A DNA stretch of 64,000 bases, taken from contig NZ_JSEO01000003.1 of assembly GCF_001624705.1 (NCBI RefSeq), positions 248,001 to 312,000 of the forward strand, read 5' to 3'. The stretch is from Marinomonas sp. SBI8L (lineage in GTDB: Bacteria; Pseudomonadota; Gammaproteobacteria; Pseudomonadales; Marinomonadaceae). How positions within the stretch are numbered: position 1 is the first letter of the stretch; each line of letters begins with the position of its first letter. Shown here in pieces: positions 42,511-52,434 of the stretch. The notes under the pieces were generated by a model. That model saw nothing but the letters and a program-made list of their open reading frames with translations, did not search any database and was not told the DNA's origin. The position numbers were made by a program, and so were the translations under genes.

Positions 42511-44658
42511 TTATAACAAATGTAGCGCCACGGACTGCCTAAGCGCCTTGTCTATGGCTTTTTTAGAGAGCAGCTTAAACTGAGCAAAGTTAGCTTCTTT
42601 AATGGGGATTAGTGCTGCTTCATTTAATAGCGCTATTTCTTGGCTCTGCTCCATTTCTATTTTTGCTATCACACTACGATATAACTGGGCCCTAATGGTT
42701 TCATAGGGTCTGTGGTGGTGAGCGAAGAGTTTAAGATCATGTTGATCTTTTTCAGCTTCAATTGCTTTGAATGAGGCTGTTTCTATATAGTCTAACTGAT
42801 CCTTATTGGGTCCTGTTTGCACTAGTGCTTGCGCGAGTTTTTGCTCAATATCTGGGTAGTCTCTGTCTAAATTTTGTTTAAGGTTTGATAAATAGAAGGC
42901 CTGATATAAACGGGCTTGCTTTTCAGCTTTGGTATTTAATGGCTTTAACATCATCACAGAGTAACAGCCGCTAGCCTGATCTCTTGCTGTCCCTAAACGA
43001 ACACAAATAAAACCATTTTTTTGCCAAAAATTTACCACATCAAAAGTGGCTGCAAAGCTGGTTGATAAAAAGTCGACTTTATCTTCTATTCCTGCCTCGC
43101 CTATTTTTGTCAGAAGCTGGCTGGCATAACCTTGTTTTTGTAAATGGCTTTGGCTGGCAATACGACTGATACGCCAATACCGATAGTCACCCGCATCTAA
43201 ATGCCCTTCATGGGCGAGTAAGGATTGAGGCAATAGGTGGCCTCTTGGGCGTCTAATGCCCTGTGCTACAGCCAAGGAAAGTGAAGAATCAAGTAAGCCT
43301 TCTTCACTAATGATGGCAGTAGAAATGAGCTGGTTATCAGCTTTCATTAGCCAGGTGCTCACGCTAGGGTCATCCAATATCCACCTTATATCATCAGGAG
43401 ATGTTTGATAGTGGGCGCTTACTAATAGCGAAAAGCATTCGTCTAAAGTTTTCTCTTTATCTAACCAGTTATCTTGTTTTATTTTTTCAATATCAAGCTT
43501 TTTATAGTGAGAAGAAAATAGACCTTTATCTGGTTTTCCTTTTAACAACAAAAGGTCACTGATAAAAGCCTCTAGCACATCACCTTTACGCCAACGTATA
43601 GGCTCAGATAAGGTGAGGGTATTAAAGTGTTCGCTCTCTTGCTTTAAATAATCAATAAACTTAATGCCAAATCCTCGGCCAGAACCTTCGTAACCATGAT
43701 TTGTTGAGGAAAAAATTAAATGCTTATAAATACCGAATAAAGACGTCAGCATGGGGAGGGGCAAAGCGGCTGCTTCATCAACAATGAGGAAGTCTAATTT
43801 TTTTGGACTATGTATCAAGCTATCGGGTGAAAAGAATAAGCTATGCGCTAAACTGTTTGCCTTTGAACTATTGTCTAATGTTTGAAAATAACTCTTCTCT
43901 AATTGCGCAATAGCGGCTTTATTTGGGCCTGTTATTGCAACACTCATCTCTGCTGATATTTGATTAAGTTGTGCTAGAGCAATGCCTAACGCTGTTGATT
44001 TCCCTCTTCCTCTATGGGCAAGGACGAAGCTAGCAGATTTAATCTCTAAGGATGTTTTTCTCTGCTCATTGGCTTTTATCGCAAAGGTTTTTATGGCTTC
44101 GATAAGCTGGTTTTGCTCTTTGCTGGGGATAAGGTCTTTCGGGCCTTTTTGAATACTAGCGAGAGCATGAGGTGCGCTAGTGAAAGTCGCAAGTTTAATA
44201 TGCTGTATCTTGTTTAGTTTTAACTTGGCTAAAAAATATTCTTTAAAGTTAGGCTTTGCATCTTCGAAAGTAAGCGGCCAAGGCAGATATCGGGCCTGCT
44301 CTTGATCTATGTTATTTAGCCAAAGCTTTAAATCTCTCAAGGCAAGTGCGAGAACGCCGCCACCTTTAATGGTGCCTGCGATAAGGCTGATGGCAGAAGC
44401 AGATAATCCTTCTTCTATATCTAGAAAAACCGCTTCATGGCTTTGTCCTAATACTTGCTTAAGTTTTTTATTAGGGATCGCTTTACAGGTTTCAACTTGA
44501 GAATTTCTGATCGCATGAAATATATCAAGATCTGGTGCTGCTAATATTGGTTGACGTAAGTTTTCGCTTAGGCTGAAAAAATGCTCAAGACACGCATCAA
44601 GGTCACCTTCAAGCAGTACAAAATGGCGGTGATGATGGGCAGGGTTAATATCAGACAT
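42511..44658 (-). CDS. tmcA: tRNA(Met) cytidine acetyltransferase
   Basis: A 715-residue TmcA. It has an N-terminal DUF1726-type region, an RNA-helicase-like ATPase module with Walker A AHRGRGKSTALG near residue 214 and Walker B-like LDFLIVDEAAALPLPML near residue 287, a GNAT acetyltransferase domain (RRPRGHLLPQSLLAHEG, then QGYASQLL) and a C-terminal tRNA-binding region. It uses ATP and acetyl-CoA to make N4-acetylcytidine at the wobble position of elongator tRNA-Met. It is convergent with the binding-protein gene. Confidence 0.93.
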   Translation of the reverse strand: MSDINPAHHHRHFVLLEGDLDACLEHFFSLSENLRQPILAAPDLDIFHAIRNSQVETCKAIPNKKLKQVLGQSHEAVFLDIEEGLSASAISLIAGTIKGGGVLALALRDLKLWLNNIDQEQARYLPWPLTFEDAKPNFKEYFLAKLKLNKIQHIKLATFTSAPHALASIQKGPKDLIPSKEQNQLIEAIKTFAIKANEQRKTSLEIKSASFVLAHRGRGKSTALGIALAQLNQISAEMSVAITGPNKAAIAQLEKSYFQTLDNSSKANSLAHSLFFSPDSLIHSPKKLDFLIVDEAAALPLPMLTSLFGIYKHLIFSSTNHGYEGSGRGFGIKFIDYLKQESEHFNTLTLSEPIRWRKGDVLEAFISDLLLLKGKPDKGLFSSHYKKLDIEKIKQDNWLDKEKTLDECFSLLVSAHYQTSPDDIRWILDDPSVSTWLMKADNQLISTAIISEEGLLDSSLSLAVAQGIRRPRGHLLPQSLLAHEGHLDAGDYRYWRISRIASQSHLQKQGYASQLLTKIGEAGIEDKVDFLSTSFAATFDVVNFWQKNGFICVRLGTARDQASGCYSVMMLKPLNTKAEKQARLYQAFYLSNLKQNLDRDYPDIEQKLAQALVQTGPNKDQLDYIETASFKAIEAEKDQHDLKLFAHHHRPYETIRAQLYRSVIAKIEMEQSQEIALLNEAALIPIKEANFAQFKLLSKKAIDKALRQSVALHLL

Positions 44659-44748
44659 AGATAGGTGTTAGTTGGTAAGCATAATCAAGATGTCTAATCA
44701 TACTCGTCCATCTAGCTTGTGCTCAAGCAAGATAAAGCGCTAATTATA

Positions 44749-44781
44749 AAAAGGCCGAGTTCAATCATGAACTCGACCCTT
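44749..44781 (-). terminator. Terminator of the first chemoreceptor gene
   Basis: In the minus direction CGAGTTCA-TGAT-TGAACTCG is extended by AAAGG/CCTTT pairing and followed by TTTTTAT. Confidence 0.85.
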
Positions 44782-44788
44782 TATACTG

Positions 44789-46828
44789 CTATTTCAGTTT
44801 GAAAGAGCTTAAATCTTGCTGTAACTGTTGGCTTAACGCCTTGATGTTTTGGCTGTGTTGGCCTGATATCTCAGCTTGAGAGAAGGTTTCGCTGGCGCTC
44901 GTTTTCATCTCAAGGCTACTGCTTCTTATCTGGCCAGATGCCGCACTCTGTTCTTCTGTCGATGCCGCAACGGAAGACATACGCGCTTCAACTGTGCTGA
45001 TAGAAGCCTGTATTTGAGCTAGAAGCTCACCTGCTTTACCCGCTTTTTTCACACTATCAGCAACTTGCTGACTGCCAGACGCCATGCTGTTTACTGCTGA
45101 TTGGCTGTTTTGTTGCAAGCTTTCAACAACCTTGCGAATCTCTTCGGTAGATTGCTGTGTTCTCTGGGCTAATACCCTAACTTCATCAGCAACAACGGCA
45201 AAACCACGGCCTTGCTCACCCGCTCTTGCTGCTTCAATGGCAGCATTTAGGGCTAACAGGTTTGTTTGCTCGGCAATAGAGTTGATGACATCAACCACAT
45301 CACCAATGCTTTTACTGTTTGCTTCCACTTCTTCAATGACATTAGAGGCATGAGTAAAGGCGTTAGATAGCTCACCAACTGTGACTTCAACGTCCTTCAT
45401 TGCATCATTACCATCATTGGTTACAACGCGTGCATTGACGGTTTCTTCAGACACTTCATTCGCAGTGTTTGCTACATGTTCAATGGAACTTGCTACCTGA
45501 TCGATCGCTGATGCTACTTGTAAGCTTTCCATTTCGTTTTTACTGGATTGCTGTTTTAACTGGTTGTTAGCCTGATCAATAGAATGAGATGACTCAATTA
45601 AAAGTTCACTTGAGTTACGTACTTGGGTAATAACCCCGATAAGACCATCACGCATAGCGGTAATATCACGCTTTAACAGGTCCATTTCATTCTTGCTGTC
45701 ACGACTATTTAGCGCTTTAAAGCGAAAATCTAGTTGGCCTTGACCTAATAGTTCTAAGCCTTGGGTGATCTCTTTCATAGGCTTAAGCGCGCGTCGGATG
45801 ATGAACCAAAGCAGTGCTGAAAGCAGGATAGCACCAAGAATAGATAGCATACCTAGGTTGATAATATTGCTAATAATAAGGCCTTGGTATTCATCGCGAT
45901 AAAGCTTAATCGCAACGACCCAATCCCAACCCTCGATATGTTGGAACACAGCTTTAGAGTGCTCTGCTTGCTGATCACGACCAGCCACTTTGGCTTGATA
46001 AATGATGTTGCCTTGTTTGCTTTGATACATTTTTGCAAAGGTGCTTTTTAGCTCTGGGAACTCTTGATAAAGGTTTTTGCCCGTTAGAGTAGGGTGTAAT
46101 AAGAGTTGGGCTTCGTTCTTACCTGTATCAGTAATATAGACATAGCCAGATGAGCCGAAAGTCAGTTTGCCTAGAGAGTGATTGATCTCAGCTAGAATAT
46201 CGTCATAGGCAACACCAATATACAGAATGGCAATGGTTTTACCTGATTTGGTCACAGGCACATACTTAGTCATGTAGTTTTTGCCAAATAGGAAAGCCTT
46301 ACCCACATAAGCTTGTCCAGACATTAGCATTTGATAACCTGGGTGCTTATTGCCTAAGTAGGTACCAATCGCTCTAGCCCCGTTTTCTTTTTTAAGTGAT
46401 GTTGTTGCTCTTAAAAAGTCGTTGCCATCACGTACAAAAATCGTCGCAGTCGCTCCTGTTGAACGAGTGAATTGATCAATTTTAGTGAAATTTAGGTTAA
46501 GTACTTCACCTTCTAAGGTCACTACAGGGCTATCGAATGCGCCTACCTTAATCGTTTCATTAGGATTAACGTCTAGCGCTTTAAATTCATCGTTTAATAC
46601 ATTTGATAAGGTATGAGTCATTTGCATAATCGAATCATACTGAGCTTCAAGTTGAGTGCTGATTAAGCTAACTTCTTTTACTTGGTTGGTATCTGAAATT
46701 TTATTGATCTCTTTATAGAACACCATAGAGACAACTAATAAAAATAGAGAGATTGCGAGTACGACGCTGATAAGCGCACTAATACTTAGCTGTCTTGGCA
46801 GTGACCAGCGAGAATAAAAATTGAACAT
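44789..46828 (-). CDS. Methyl-accepting chemotaxis protein with Cache sensor, iron-regulated
   Basis: A 679-residue chemoreceptor. A membrane helix (residues 12-34) precedes a long periplasmic Cache-type sensor ending near residue 325 ([19 protein letters not shown] is typical), then a second helix, HAMP and a signalling domain with the conserved tip [32 protein letters not shown]. It has a C-terminal SFKLK, no obvious CheR-binding pentapeptide. A perfect 7-1-7 Fur site lies 37 bases before the ATG. It is a close relative of the next gene upstream. The ligand is unknown. Confidence 0.9.
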   Translation of the reverse strand: MFNFYSRWSLPRQLSISALISVVLAISLFLLVVSMVFYKEINKISDTNQVKEVSLISTQLEAQYDSIMQMTHTLSNVLNDEFKALDVNPNETIKVGAFDSPVVTLEGEVLNLNFTKIDQFTRSTGATATIFVRDGNDFLRATTSLKKENGARAIGTYLGNKHPGYQMLMSGQAYVGKAFLFGKNYMTKYVPVTKSGKTIAILYIGVAYDDILAEINHSLGKLTFGSSGYVYITDTGKNEAQLLLHPTLTGKNLYQEFPELKSTFAKMYQSKQGNIIYQAKVAGRDQQAEHSKAVFQHIEGWDWVVAIKLYRDEYQGLIISNIINLGMLSILGAILLSALLWFIIRRALKPMKEITQGLELLGQGQLDFRFKALNSRDSKNEMDLLKRDITAMRDGLIGVITQVRNSSELLIESSHSIDQANNQLKQQSSKNEMESLQVASAIDQVASSIEHVANTANEVSEETVNARVVTNDGNDAMKDVEVTVGELSNAFTHASNVIEEVEANSKSIGDVVDVINSIAEQTNLLALNAAIEAARAGEQGRGFAVVADEVRVLAQRTQQSTEEIRKVVESLQQNSQSAVNSMASGSQQVADSVKKAGKAGELLAQIQASISTVEARMSSVAASTEEQSAASGQIRSSSLEMKTSASETFSQAEISGQHSQNIKALSQQLQQDLSSFKLK

Positions 46829-46864
46829 TACCTATCCTTTGTAAGATGAATTTTTAGAACTTAA

Positions 46865-46879
46865 TGATAATGATTATCA
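46865..46879. promoter_or_regulatory. Perfect Fur box upstream of the chemoreceptor gene
   Basis: TGATAATGATTATCA, a perfect 7-1-7 Fur site (TGATAAT-N-ATTATCA). It is 37-51 bases upstream of the start codon. A 12-bp palindrome TTTACATGTAAA lies at 46906-46917. The palindrome could be a second regulatory element or include a -35 TTTACA. Confidence 0.85.
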
Positions 46880-47129
46880 ATTGCTCATAATTTATATTTA
46901 TTTTGTTTACATGTAAATGACAATCAGTAACAAAAGTGAGCAATCTTACATTTTTGTTTGTTTTTTGCACTAGAAATTTAACTTAATTTTCTGTTTTTTC
47001 GCTTTAAGAACAATAAGGTATGTTTTTAGGTAAGATTTAAGGTGGAAATCGTGATTGATGTGTAAATACACGAAAAAGATCGTTAAGAGGAGCTAAAGGT
47101 TTGTATAGAAGACCTTTAGCCCCACATTT

Positions 47130-49139
47130 TTAGCTTAATTCGAATGTGCTTAGGTCATTTTGTAACTGATTTGTAAGCTGTTTTATTGTTTTAGTATGCT
47201 GTTGCGAAGATTCTGCCTGTAGGAAGGTTTCGCTAGCACTGCTTTTTAGTGAGTGCGTGCTGCTACGTATTTGTGAGCTTGCTACACTTTGTTCCTCTGT
47301 TGAAGCTGCAACAGATCCCATGCGAATTTCGACTTCACTAATGGATTGTTGAATTTGGGTGAGTAAGTGCCCAGCATCGGCAACCTTATCTATACTCTCT
47401 AAAACTTGCTGATTACCTTTCGCCATATTATCCACGGCCGCTTGTGTATTAGTTTGCAGCTTTTCAACCACTTGCCTTATTTGTTCGGTCGATGTTTGAG
47501 TCCGCTGAGCTAACACCCGTACCTCATCTGCAACCACAGCAAAACCACGACCTTGTTCGCCTGCACGTGCTGCTTCTATCGCTGCGTTGAGAGCTAACAG
47601 GTTAGTTTGTTCGGCGATGCCATTAATAGTATCAACGACTTCACCTATACCTTGGCTATTGGTTTCTACCTCTTTAATGATGCTAGAAGCTTGATGAAAG
47701 GCTTCTGATAACTGAGCAACAGTCGCCTCAACCGCCTGCATGGCAGAATTACCTTTGCTCGAAATCATGCTGGCATTAGTTGTTTCTTGTGAGACTTGAT
47801 TAGAGTTATTGGCAACCTCTTCAATGGATTGTGCAACTTGTTCTATTGCAGAAGCCACATGTAAACTTTCTTGCTCACTTTGACTCGCTTGGCTCTTAAG
47901 CTGAGAGTTAGCACTATTAATAGACTCTGATGAGGCGATCAAGCTTTCACTTGAATTTCGTACTTGCGTAATGACATTAATTAATCCATCGCGCATGGCG
48001 GTAATATCGCGTTTTAATAGGTCGACTTCGTTACGACTTGTCCTAGGGTTTAACGATTTAAAACGGAACGATAGTTGCCCTTTACCCAGCTTAGAAAGGC
48101 CTTTGGTGATTTCTTTCATAGGTGCTAAGGCGTAGGCAATCTGCAAGCATAAAGCGAGGCTCAATAAAGCAGCCCCAATAATACTGATGATAATAATAGG
48201 CATGAGTTTATCTCTAATCACAGCAGCATATTCATCATCATAGGTTTTTAAAACTGCCACCCAATTCCAGCCTTCAACATGATGAAAAAAGACTTTAGAA
48301 GCCCTCACATCATCGCCTTTGCCTTTAATCTGTAACGAGTAAACAGCGCTACCCTGCTTACTTTGATAAAGTTGTTCAAAGGTGCTTTTTATCTGTGGGA
48401 ACAAGGTATAGAGGCTTTTACCGACAAGACTTGGATGTATTGTAAGAACTGACTCATTTGCCCCCGTATCTGTGACATAGATATAGCCTGATAAACCAAT
48501 TTTTATCTCATTTATCTTATCTCTTATGCGAGTAAGTTGCTGGCTATAGTCATAATAGGTAGCTAGTAAAACAGGAGCTTCACCTTGATAGCGAATGACC
48601 TGATATTTAATGAGGTAGTCTGCGTTATTAAAACGCTGCTTTAGATAAAGATCCTGACCTTGAAAAAGAGAAGCAAAATCAGAGTTGTTGGCACTAATTT
48701 GCTTTAGGTTTGCAGGGGTAGTCAAGCTAGTTAATGCTTCTTGATAGCCGCTGTTGCCATAGGTGTAAAGACTATATTGAACACCACTAAGTTGGGCCAT
48801 TTTCACTAAATAGTCTGTATCTAATTGAACCCCAGATAGGCTTAGTTTTGTATGCTGAGCGGCTGTGCCACCTTGAGTTTGGGTCAAGGTCGAGAAGTGC
48901 TGCTTGCTTTGTTTTGCTTGCACATCAAGGCTCATTCTAATAGCCAGAAAGTCAGACTCTAACTGCTGTGCAATCAGTTTTACTTCTTGAGATTGATGAT
49001 CCTGAGCTATCTCGTCAATGGCAGTATTAAATACTCGAGTGATAAGTAACAACAAGATCAGAATAAAAACAGACACAGAGAAAAGAGCACCTAAGCCTAA
49101 TTGCTTAGGTAAAGACATCCTTTTTAACGAGATTTTCAT
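47130..49139 (-). CDS. Methyl-accepting chemotaxis protein, paralogue of the neighbouring receptor
   Basis: A 669-residue chemoreceptor with the same architecture and closely related sequence as the 44789-46828 gene: helix, Cache-type sensor ([19 protein letters not shown]), helix, HAMP and signalling domain with identical tip. The ATG at 49139 is preferred because GGAAG lies at proper spacing; ATG 49151 is in-frame. The signalling domains are far more alike than the sensors, suggesting tandem duplication and divergence in ligand. No Fur box is seen upstream of this copy. A divergent orphan binding-protein gene lies to the right. Confidence 0.9.
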   Translation of the reverse strand: MKISLKRMSLPKQLGLGALFSVSVFILILLLLITRVFNTAIDEIAQDHQSQEVKLIAQQLESDFLAIRMSLDVQAKQSKQHFSTLTQTQGGTAAQHTKLSLSGVQLDTDYLVKMAQLSGVQYSLYTYGNSGYQEALTSLTTPANLKQISANNSDFASLFQGQDLYLKQRFNNADYLIKYQVIRYQGEAPVLLATYYDYSQQLTRIRDKINEIKIGLSGYIYVTDTGANESVLTIHPSLVGKSLYTLFPQIKSTFEQLYQSKQGSAVYSLQIKGKGDDVRASKVFFHHVEGWNWVAVLKTYDDEYAAVIRDKLMPIIIISIIGAALLSLALCLQIAYALAPMKEITKGLSKLGKGQLSFRFKSLNPRTSRNEVDLLKRDITAMRDGLINVITQVRNSSESLIASSESINSANSQLKSQASQSEQESLHVASAIEQVAQSIEEVANNSNQVSQETTNASMISSKGNSAMQAVEATVAQLSEAFHQASSIIKEVETNSQGIGEVVDTINGIAEQTNLLALNAAIEAARAGEQGRGFAVVADEVRVLAQRTQTSTEQIRQVVEKLQTNTQAAVDNMAKGNQQVLESIDKVADAGHLLTQIQQSISEVEIRMGSVAASTEEQSVASSQIRSSTHSLKSSASETFLQAESSQQHTKTIKQLTNQLQNDLSTFELS

Positions 49140-49593
49140 AGGAACTTCCATAATTTAATGAGAATGAAATCTAGGGATGAAACGCCTGCTTAAATCCCTT
49201 CATCATTCGATTGAATTTAATTTGAGAACGTACAGCGTGACTAACATATTTATTAATTAGGTGTTACTAATGCCTTGCTTAAGCTCGCTCATTTGCCGCA
49301 TAAAAAGCCTAAAAACAAGCGCTTTTTGGTAAGGTTAAAAAGAGATAACTTTTCAAATTTCCTTAATAAATAGGCAGAAATATAAGTGTAATATTCCTTT
49401 AAATTGAGTACATCGAATATCGATTTTTTATCCTATTTGATTGATCTTAATCATAAAGGTTAATATTTAACCTAACGCTAATTGTCTGCTTTTTAGCCTT
49501 GGTCATAAGTAACGGCTTTTTCGAGTTTGAGCTTTTTGAGAGGTGAGATGCATTAATGAGCGGCAATCACATAAAAATAATAAAGAGGGACGC
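49140..49593. other. Intergenic region with an FNR-type site
   Basis: About 450 AT-rich bases between the divergent chemoreceptor and binding-protein genes. The clearest element is TTGAT-CTTA-ATCAT at 49441-49454, nine of ten defined bases of an FNR/Anr box (TTGAT-N4-ATCAA), 140 bases before the binding-protein gene. No gene or RNA is evident. Confidence 0.45.
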
Positions 49594-50382
49594 ATGTTTG
49601 AATTTCGCCTGCCAAGCGTTAATCAAGTTCTGAGTTATGTCATAAAAATCATGGGTATCATCACCCTAGGAATAGTATTAATACCTTCTGTATTAATGGC
49701 TGAAACACTTAAGCTAACCACAGGAGAGTTTCCGCCTTATATCTCGTCTAACAGTAAACAACTTGGTCCTTTATCCCAGATTGTAAGCTTGTCATTTGAA
49801 AAGCAGGGTTATCAGGCAAAGATAGATATTAATCCTTGGAATAGAGCATTAAAAATGGCAGAGAAAGGGCGGGTTGATGCCACCTATGCTTGGTCGATTA
49901 AAGCGGAAAGACAAACTGCTTTTTTGTATTCCAAACCTTTATTTATCTTTGAGCAAAGAGCGTTTGCGTTAAGTAAAGCACAGCTTAATGTGGTTACTAA
50001 TCTAAATCCTAAGAGCATTAAGCTTTGTCGCCCACAAGGTTATGCTTTACAAGGTTATTCAAAGCACTTGATCGACAATGGTATAGCGATTCATTTTAGT
50101 CCTCCAGATGTAGCGACCTGCTTCAATATGCTTAAAGCAAATCGAGTCGATATTGTTGTCGTAGATAAATTAGAAGGCTATAGCTATGTTACTCAAGTTT
50201 TTGAATCTATCGATGAGGTCAAGGTGTTAGATAAGGTCTTCTTTAAATACTCAAATCATTTATTAGTGTCTAAGCAGCATCCCAAGGCTGAGAAACTGAT
50301 ACAAGACTTTAATCTAGGGTTAGAAAATTTAATGGCAACAGGTGAATATCAAAGCATTTTGTCGAATGAGCTTGGTCTTTAG
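49594..50382 (+). CDS. Family-3 solute-binding protein, orphan
   Basis: A 262-residue secreted SBP_bac_3-fold protein. The ATG at 49594 follows GAGGGA. The N terminus holds a signal helix (IMGIITLGIVLIPSVLMAE) after about 18 residues, and the mature start TLKLTTGEFPPYISS is typical. Residues such as NPWNRALKMAEKGRVDATYAWS match the polar-amino-acid-binding type. No transporter genes are adjacent; the divergent neighbour is a chemoreceptor. A role as a sensory binding protein is possible but not shown. Confidence 0.78.
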   Translation: MFEFRLPSVNQVLSYVIKIMGIITLGIVLIPSVLMAETLKLTTGEFPPYISSNSKQLGPLSQIVSLSFEKQGYQAKIDINPWNRALKMAEKGRVDATYAWSIKAERQTAFLYSKPLFIFEQRAFALSKAQLNVVTNLNPKSIKLCRPQGYALQGYSKHLIDNGIAIHFSPPDVATCFNMLKANRVDIVVVDKLEGYSYVTQVFESIDEVKVLDKVFFKYSNHLLVSKQHPKAEKLIQDFNLGLENLMATGEYQSILSNELGL

Positions 50383-50544
50383 TTTATTTTTTGACCTTAA
50401 ATGAATCTGAATGAGTTCTTATTCTGATAGCCCTTTAAGCGCAAGGTTAAAGACGCTAGAGTAGTAGGCATAGAAGCGCAAAACTCCTTCTTAATTTTGT
50501 TTAAATGGATTCAATAAATAGCGTTGTCTTTTGGAGAGTACTAA

Positions 50545-50805
50545 ATGAAAAAGATTAAAAATGAGGCCCAGTTAGCTAAAAAAGCGATTGAAGTGGGTGA
50601 AAAGTATGCTCTAAAACGAGGTTATTCAGGCTTTCAAGCCACTATGTCGGCGAATGAAAAAGTAGAAGTTTTATATCGATTACTAGTTCAAGATAAACTC
50701 TTGGTTGCACTACCACCGGATAAAGAAGATTTACCTAATATGAAACACAAGCTCGCACTTTGGATCCAAAAAGTGCTACCCAAAGATGACCCTTTACTTG
50801 CTTAG
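50545..50805 (+). CDS. DUF5062-type small protein
   Basis: An 86-residue cytoplasmic protein, all-helical in appearance (KKIKNEAQLAKKAIEVGEKY and MKHKLALWIQKVLPKD). It resembles the DUF5062 family seen in marine gammaproteobacteria; function unknown. GGAGAG lies before the ATG. It stands alone. Confidence 0.65.
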   Translation: MKKIKNEAQLAKKAIEVGEKYALKRGYSGFQATMSANEKVEVLYRLLVQDKLLVALPPDKEDLPNMKHKLALWIQKVLPKDDPLLA

Positions 50806-50978
50806 GTTGCTTACAACGTATTCCAAGCTTCCCTAGTTAATTATTAAGATGATCTGAGTTGAGCTTAGATCATCAGCACTCCCTATTCATTTCTCACTTA
50901 ATCACTGCTTTTACCTGACCTTTCTCACGCATTTATTTAGCTCGGTATTTAATTTTTCTTGTATATCTGTTTTTTCAT

Positions 50979-50998
50979 ATATATGATTATTCGTATAT
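50979..50998. promoter_or_regulatory. Candidate ArsR operator
   Basis: ATATATGA-TTAT-TCGTATAT, an 8-4-8 inverted repeat with one mismatch, about 30 bases before arsR. AT-rich inverted repeats of this size are usual ArsR sites. Confidence 0.6.
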
Positions 50999-51025
50999 TT
51001 AAAAAGCATATATAAGGAAGCGCAT

Positions 51026-51379
51026 TTGGACGCTATTACATTATTAAAATGCCTAGGGGATTCAACCCGCTTACGCATCTTACTTTTGACGTTAGAAGAG
51101 TCAGAGTTATGTGTTTGTGAGTTTGTTGAAGCGCTAGATTTGAGCCAACCTAAAATATCTAGGCATCTTGCTCTAATGAAAACCGCTAACCTTTTGAGCG
51201 ATAGACGTCAGGGCCAGTGGATTCATTACCGCATAAATGAAGCCTTGCCTCAGTGGGCATTAAACATCATTGATAATGCGGCTGAGGGTTATAAAGAAGC
51301 GTTGAAACCGGATAAAGCGCGATTGGCGAAAATGGGTGATAGGCCAGAGCGCGTCATAAAGTGCTGTAACAATGATTAA
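51026..51379 (+). CDS. arsR: Arsenic-responsive repressor ArsR
   Basis: A 117-residue winged-helix repressor. The metal-sensing ELCVCEF motif is near residue 30, followed by DLSQPKISRHLALMK, the DNA recognition helix. A vicinal cysteine pair lies at the C terminus (KCCNND). The start is TTG, supported by AAGGAAG at good spacing. It heads the arsR-gapdh-arsJ operon and would release the operon when arsenite binds its cysteines. Confidence 0.92.
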   Translation: MDAITLLKCLGDSTRLRILLLTLEESELCVCEFVEALDLSQPKISRHLALMKTANLLSDRRQGQWIHYRINEALPQWALNIIDNAAEGYKEALKPDKARLAKMGDRPERVIKCCNND

Positions 51380-51398
51380 AAACTAAGTGAGAAAAAAG

Positions 51399-52409
51399 AT
51401 GACGATTAAAGTAGGTATAAACGGTTTTGGACGCATGGGTCGCTTAGCATTACGTGCCGCTTGGGATTGGCCTGAATTGGATTTTGTTCAAATTAACGAT
51501 CCAGCAGGTGACGCGACAGCCTTGGCTCACTTGTTAAATTATGACTCTGTTCAAGGGACTTGGCAGCATACCGCTGAGGCCGAGGGTGATGAAATTCACA
51601 TTGGCAGTAAGCTGATTAAAACTTCACAAAATAAAACGATTGCCGAAACTGACTGGTCTGCTTGTGACCTTGTCATTGAAGCATCCGGTAAGATGAATAA
51701 GAAAGCACGTCTTGAAGCTTATCTTGAACAGGGCGTGAAGCGTGTCGTTGTTACTGCACCGGTTAAAGAAGAGGGCGTACTCAATGTAGTAATGGGTGTA
51801 AATGATGAGGCCTATGACAAAGAAGTGCATAAAATTGTCACCGCAGCGTCTTGTACTACCAACTGTCTTGCACCTGTAGTGAAAGTGATCCATGAGTCAC
51901 TGGGTATCAAGCATGGCTCAATGACCACTATTCACGATATAACCAATACCCAAACTATTTTAGATGCACCTCATAAAGACTTACGTCGAGCTCGTGCCTG
52001 TGGCCAAAGTTTGATCCCGACAACAACAGGTTCTGCTACCGCGATTACTCACATTTTTCCTGAGTTAAAGGGCAAGCTGAATGGCCATGCTGTGCGTATT
52101 CCTTTGGCAAATGCGTCTTTGACAGATTGTGTTTTTGAAGTAAATAAGGCCACAAGCCAAGCTGAAGTAAACCAATTATTACAAGCCGCAGCAGATGGTG
52201 AGCTTAAAGGAATTCTAGGTTACGAAGAAAAACCATTAGTGTCAGTGGATTATAAAGGTGACCCACGTTCGGGCATAGTGGATGCCCTATCCACCATGGT
52301 GGTTAATGATACTCAGGTAAAAGTGTATGTTTGGTATGACAATGAGTGGGGCTATGCCAACCGAGCAGCTGAATTAGCCCTGAAAGTCGGCTTGTCTGAT
52401 CAATCATAA
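51399..52409 (+). CDS. Glyceraldehyde-3-phosphate dehydrogenase of the arsenate-detoxifying pair
   Basis: A 336-residue GAPDH. The NAD fold starts [19 protein letters not shown]; the catalytic Cys is in [11 protein letters not shown] near residue 152. The ATG at 51399 is preferred over GTG 51387. Placed between arsR and arsJ, it matches the known system in which GAPDH makes unstable 1-arseno-3-phosphoglycerate from arsenate and ArsJ exports it. It is probably not the glycolytic enzyme of this organism. Confidence 0.92.
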   Translation: MTIKVGINGFGRMGRLALRAAWDWPELDFVQINDPAGDATALAHLLNYDSVQGTWQHTAEAEGDEIHIGSKLIKTSQNKTIAETDWSACDLVIEASGKMNKKARLEAYLEQGVKRVVVTAPVKEEGVLNVVMGVNDEAYDKEVHKIVTAASCTTNCLAPVVKVIHESLGIKHGSMTTIHDITNTQTILDAPHKDLRRARACGQSLIPTTTGSATAITHIFPELKGKLNGHAVRIPLANASLTDCVFEVNKATSQAEVNQLLQAAADGELKGILGYEEKPLVSVDYKGDPRSGIVDALSTMVVNDTQVKVYVWYDNEWGYANRAAELALKVGLSDQS

Positions 52410-52434
52410 GTGAGCTAACCCAGAGTCATTGACG

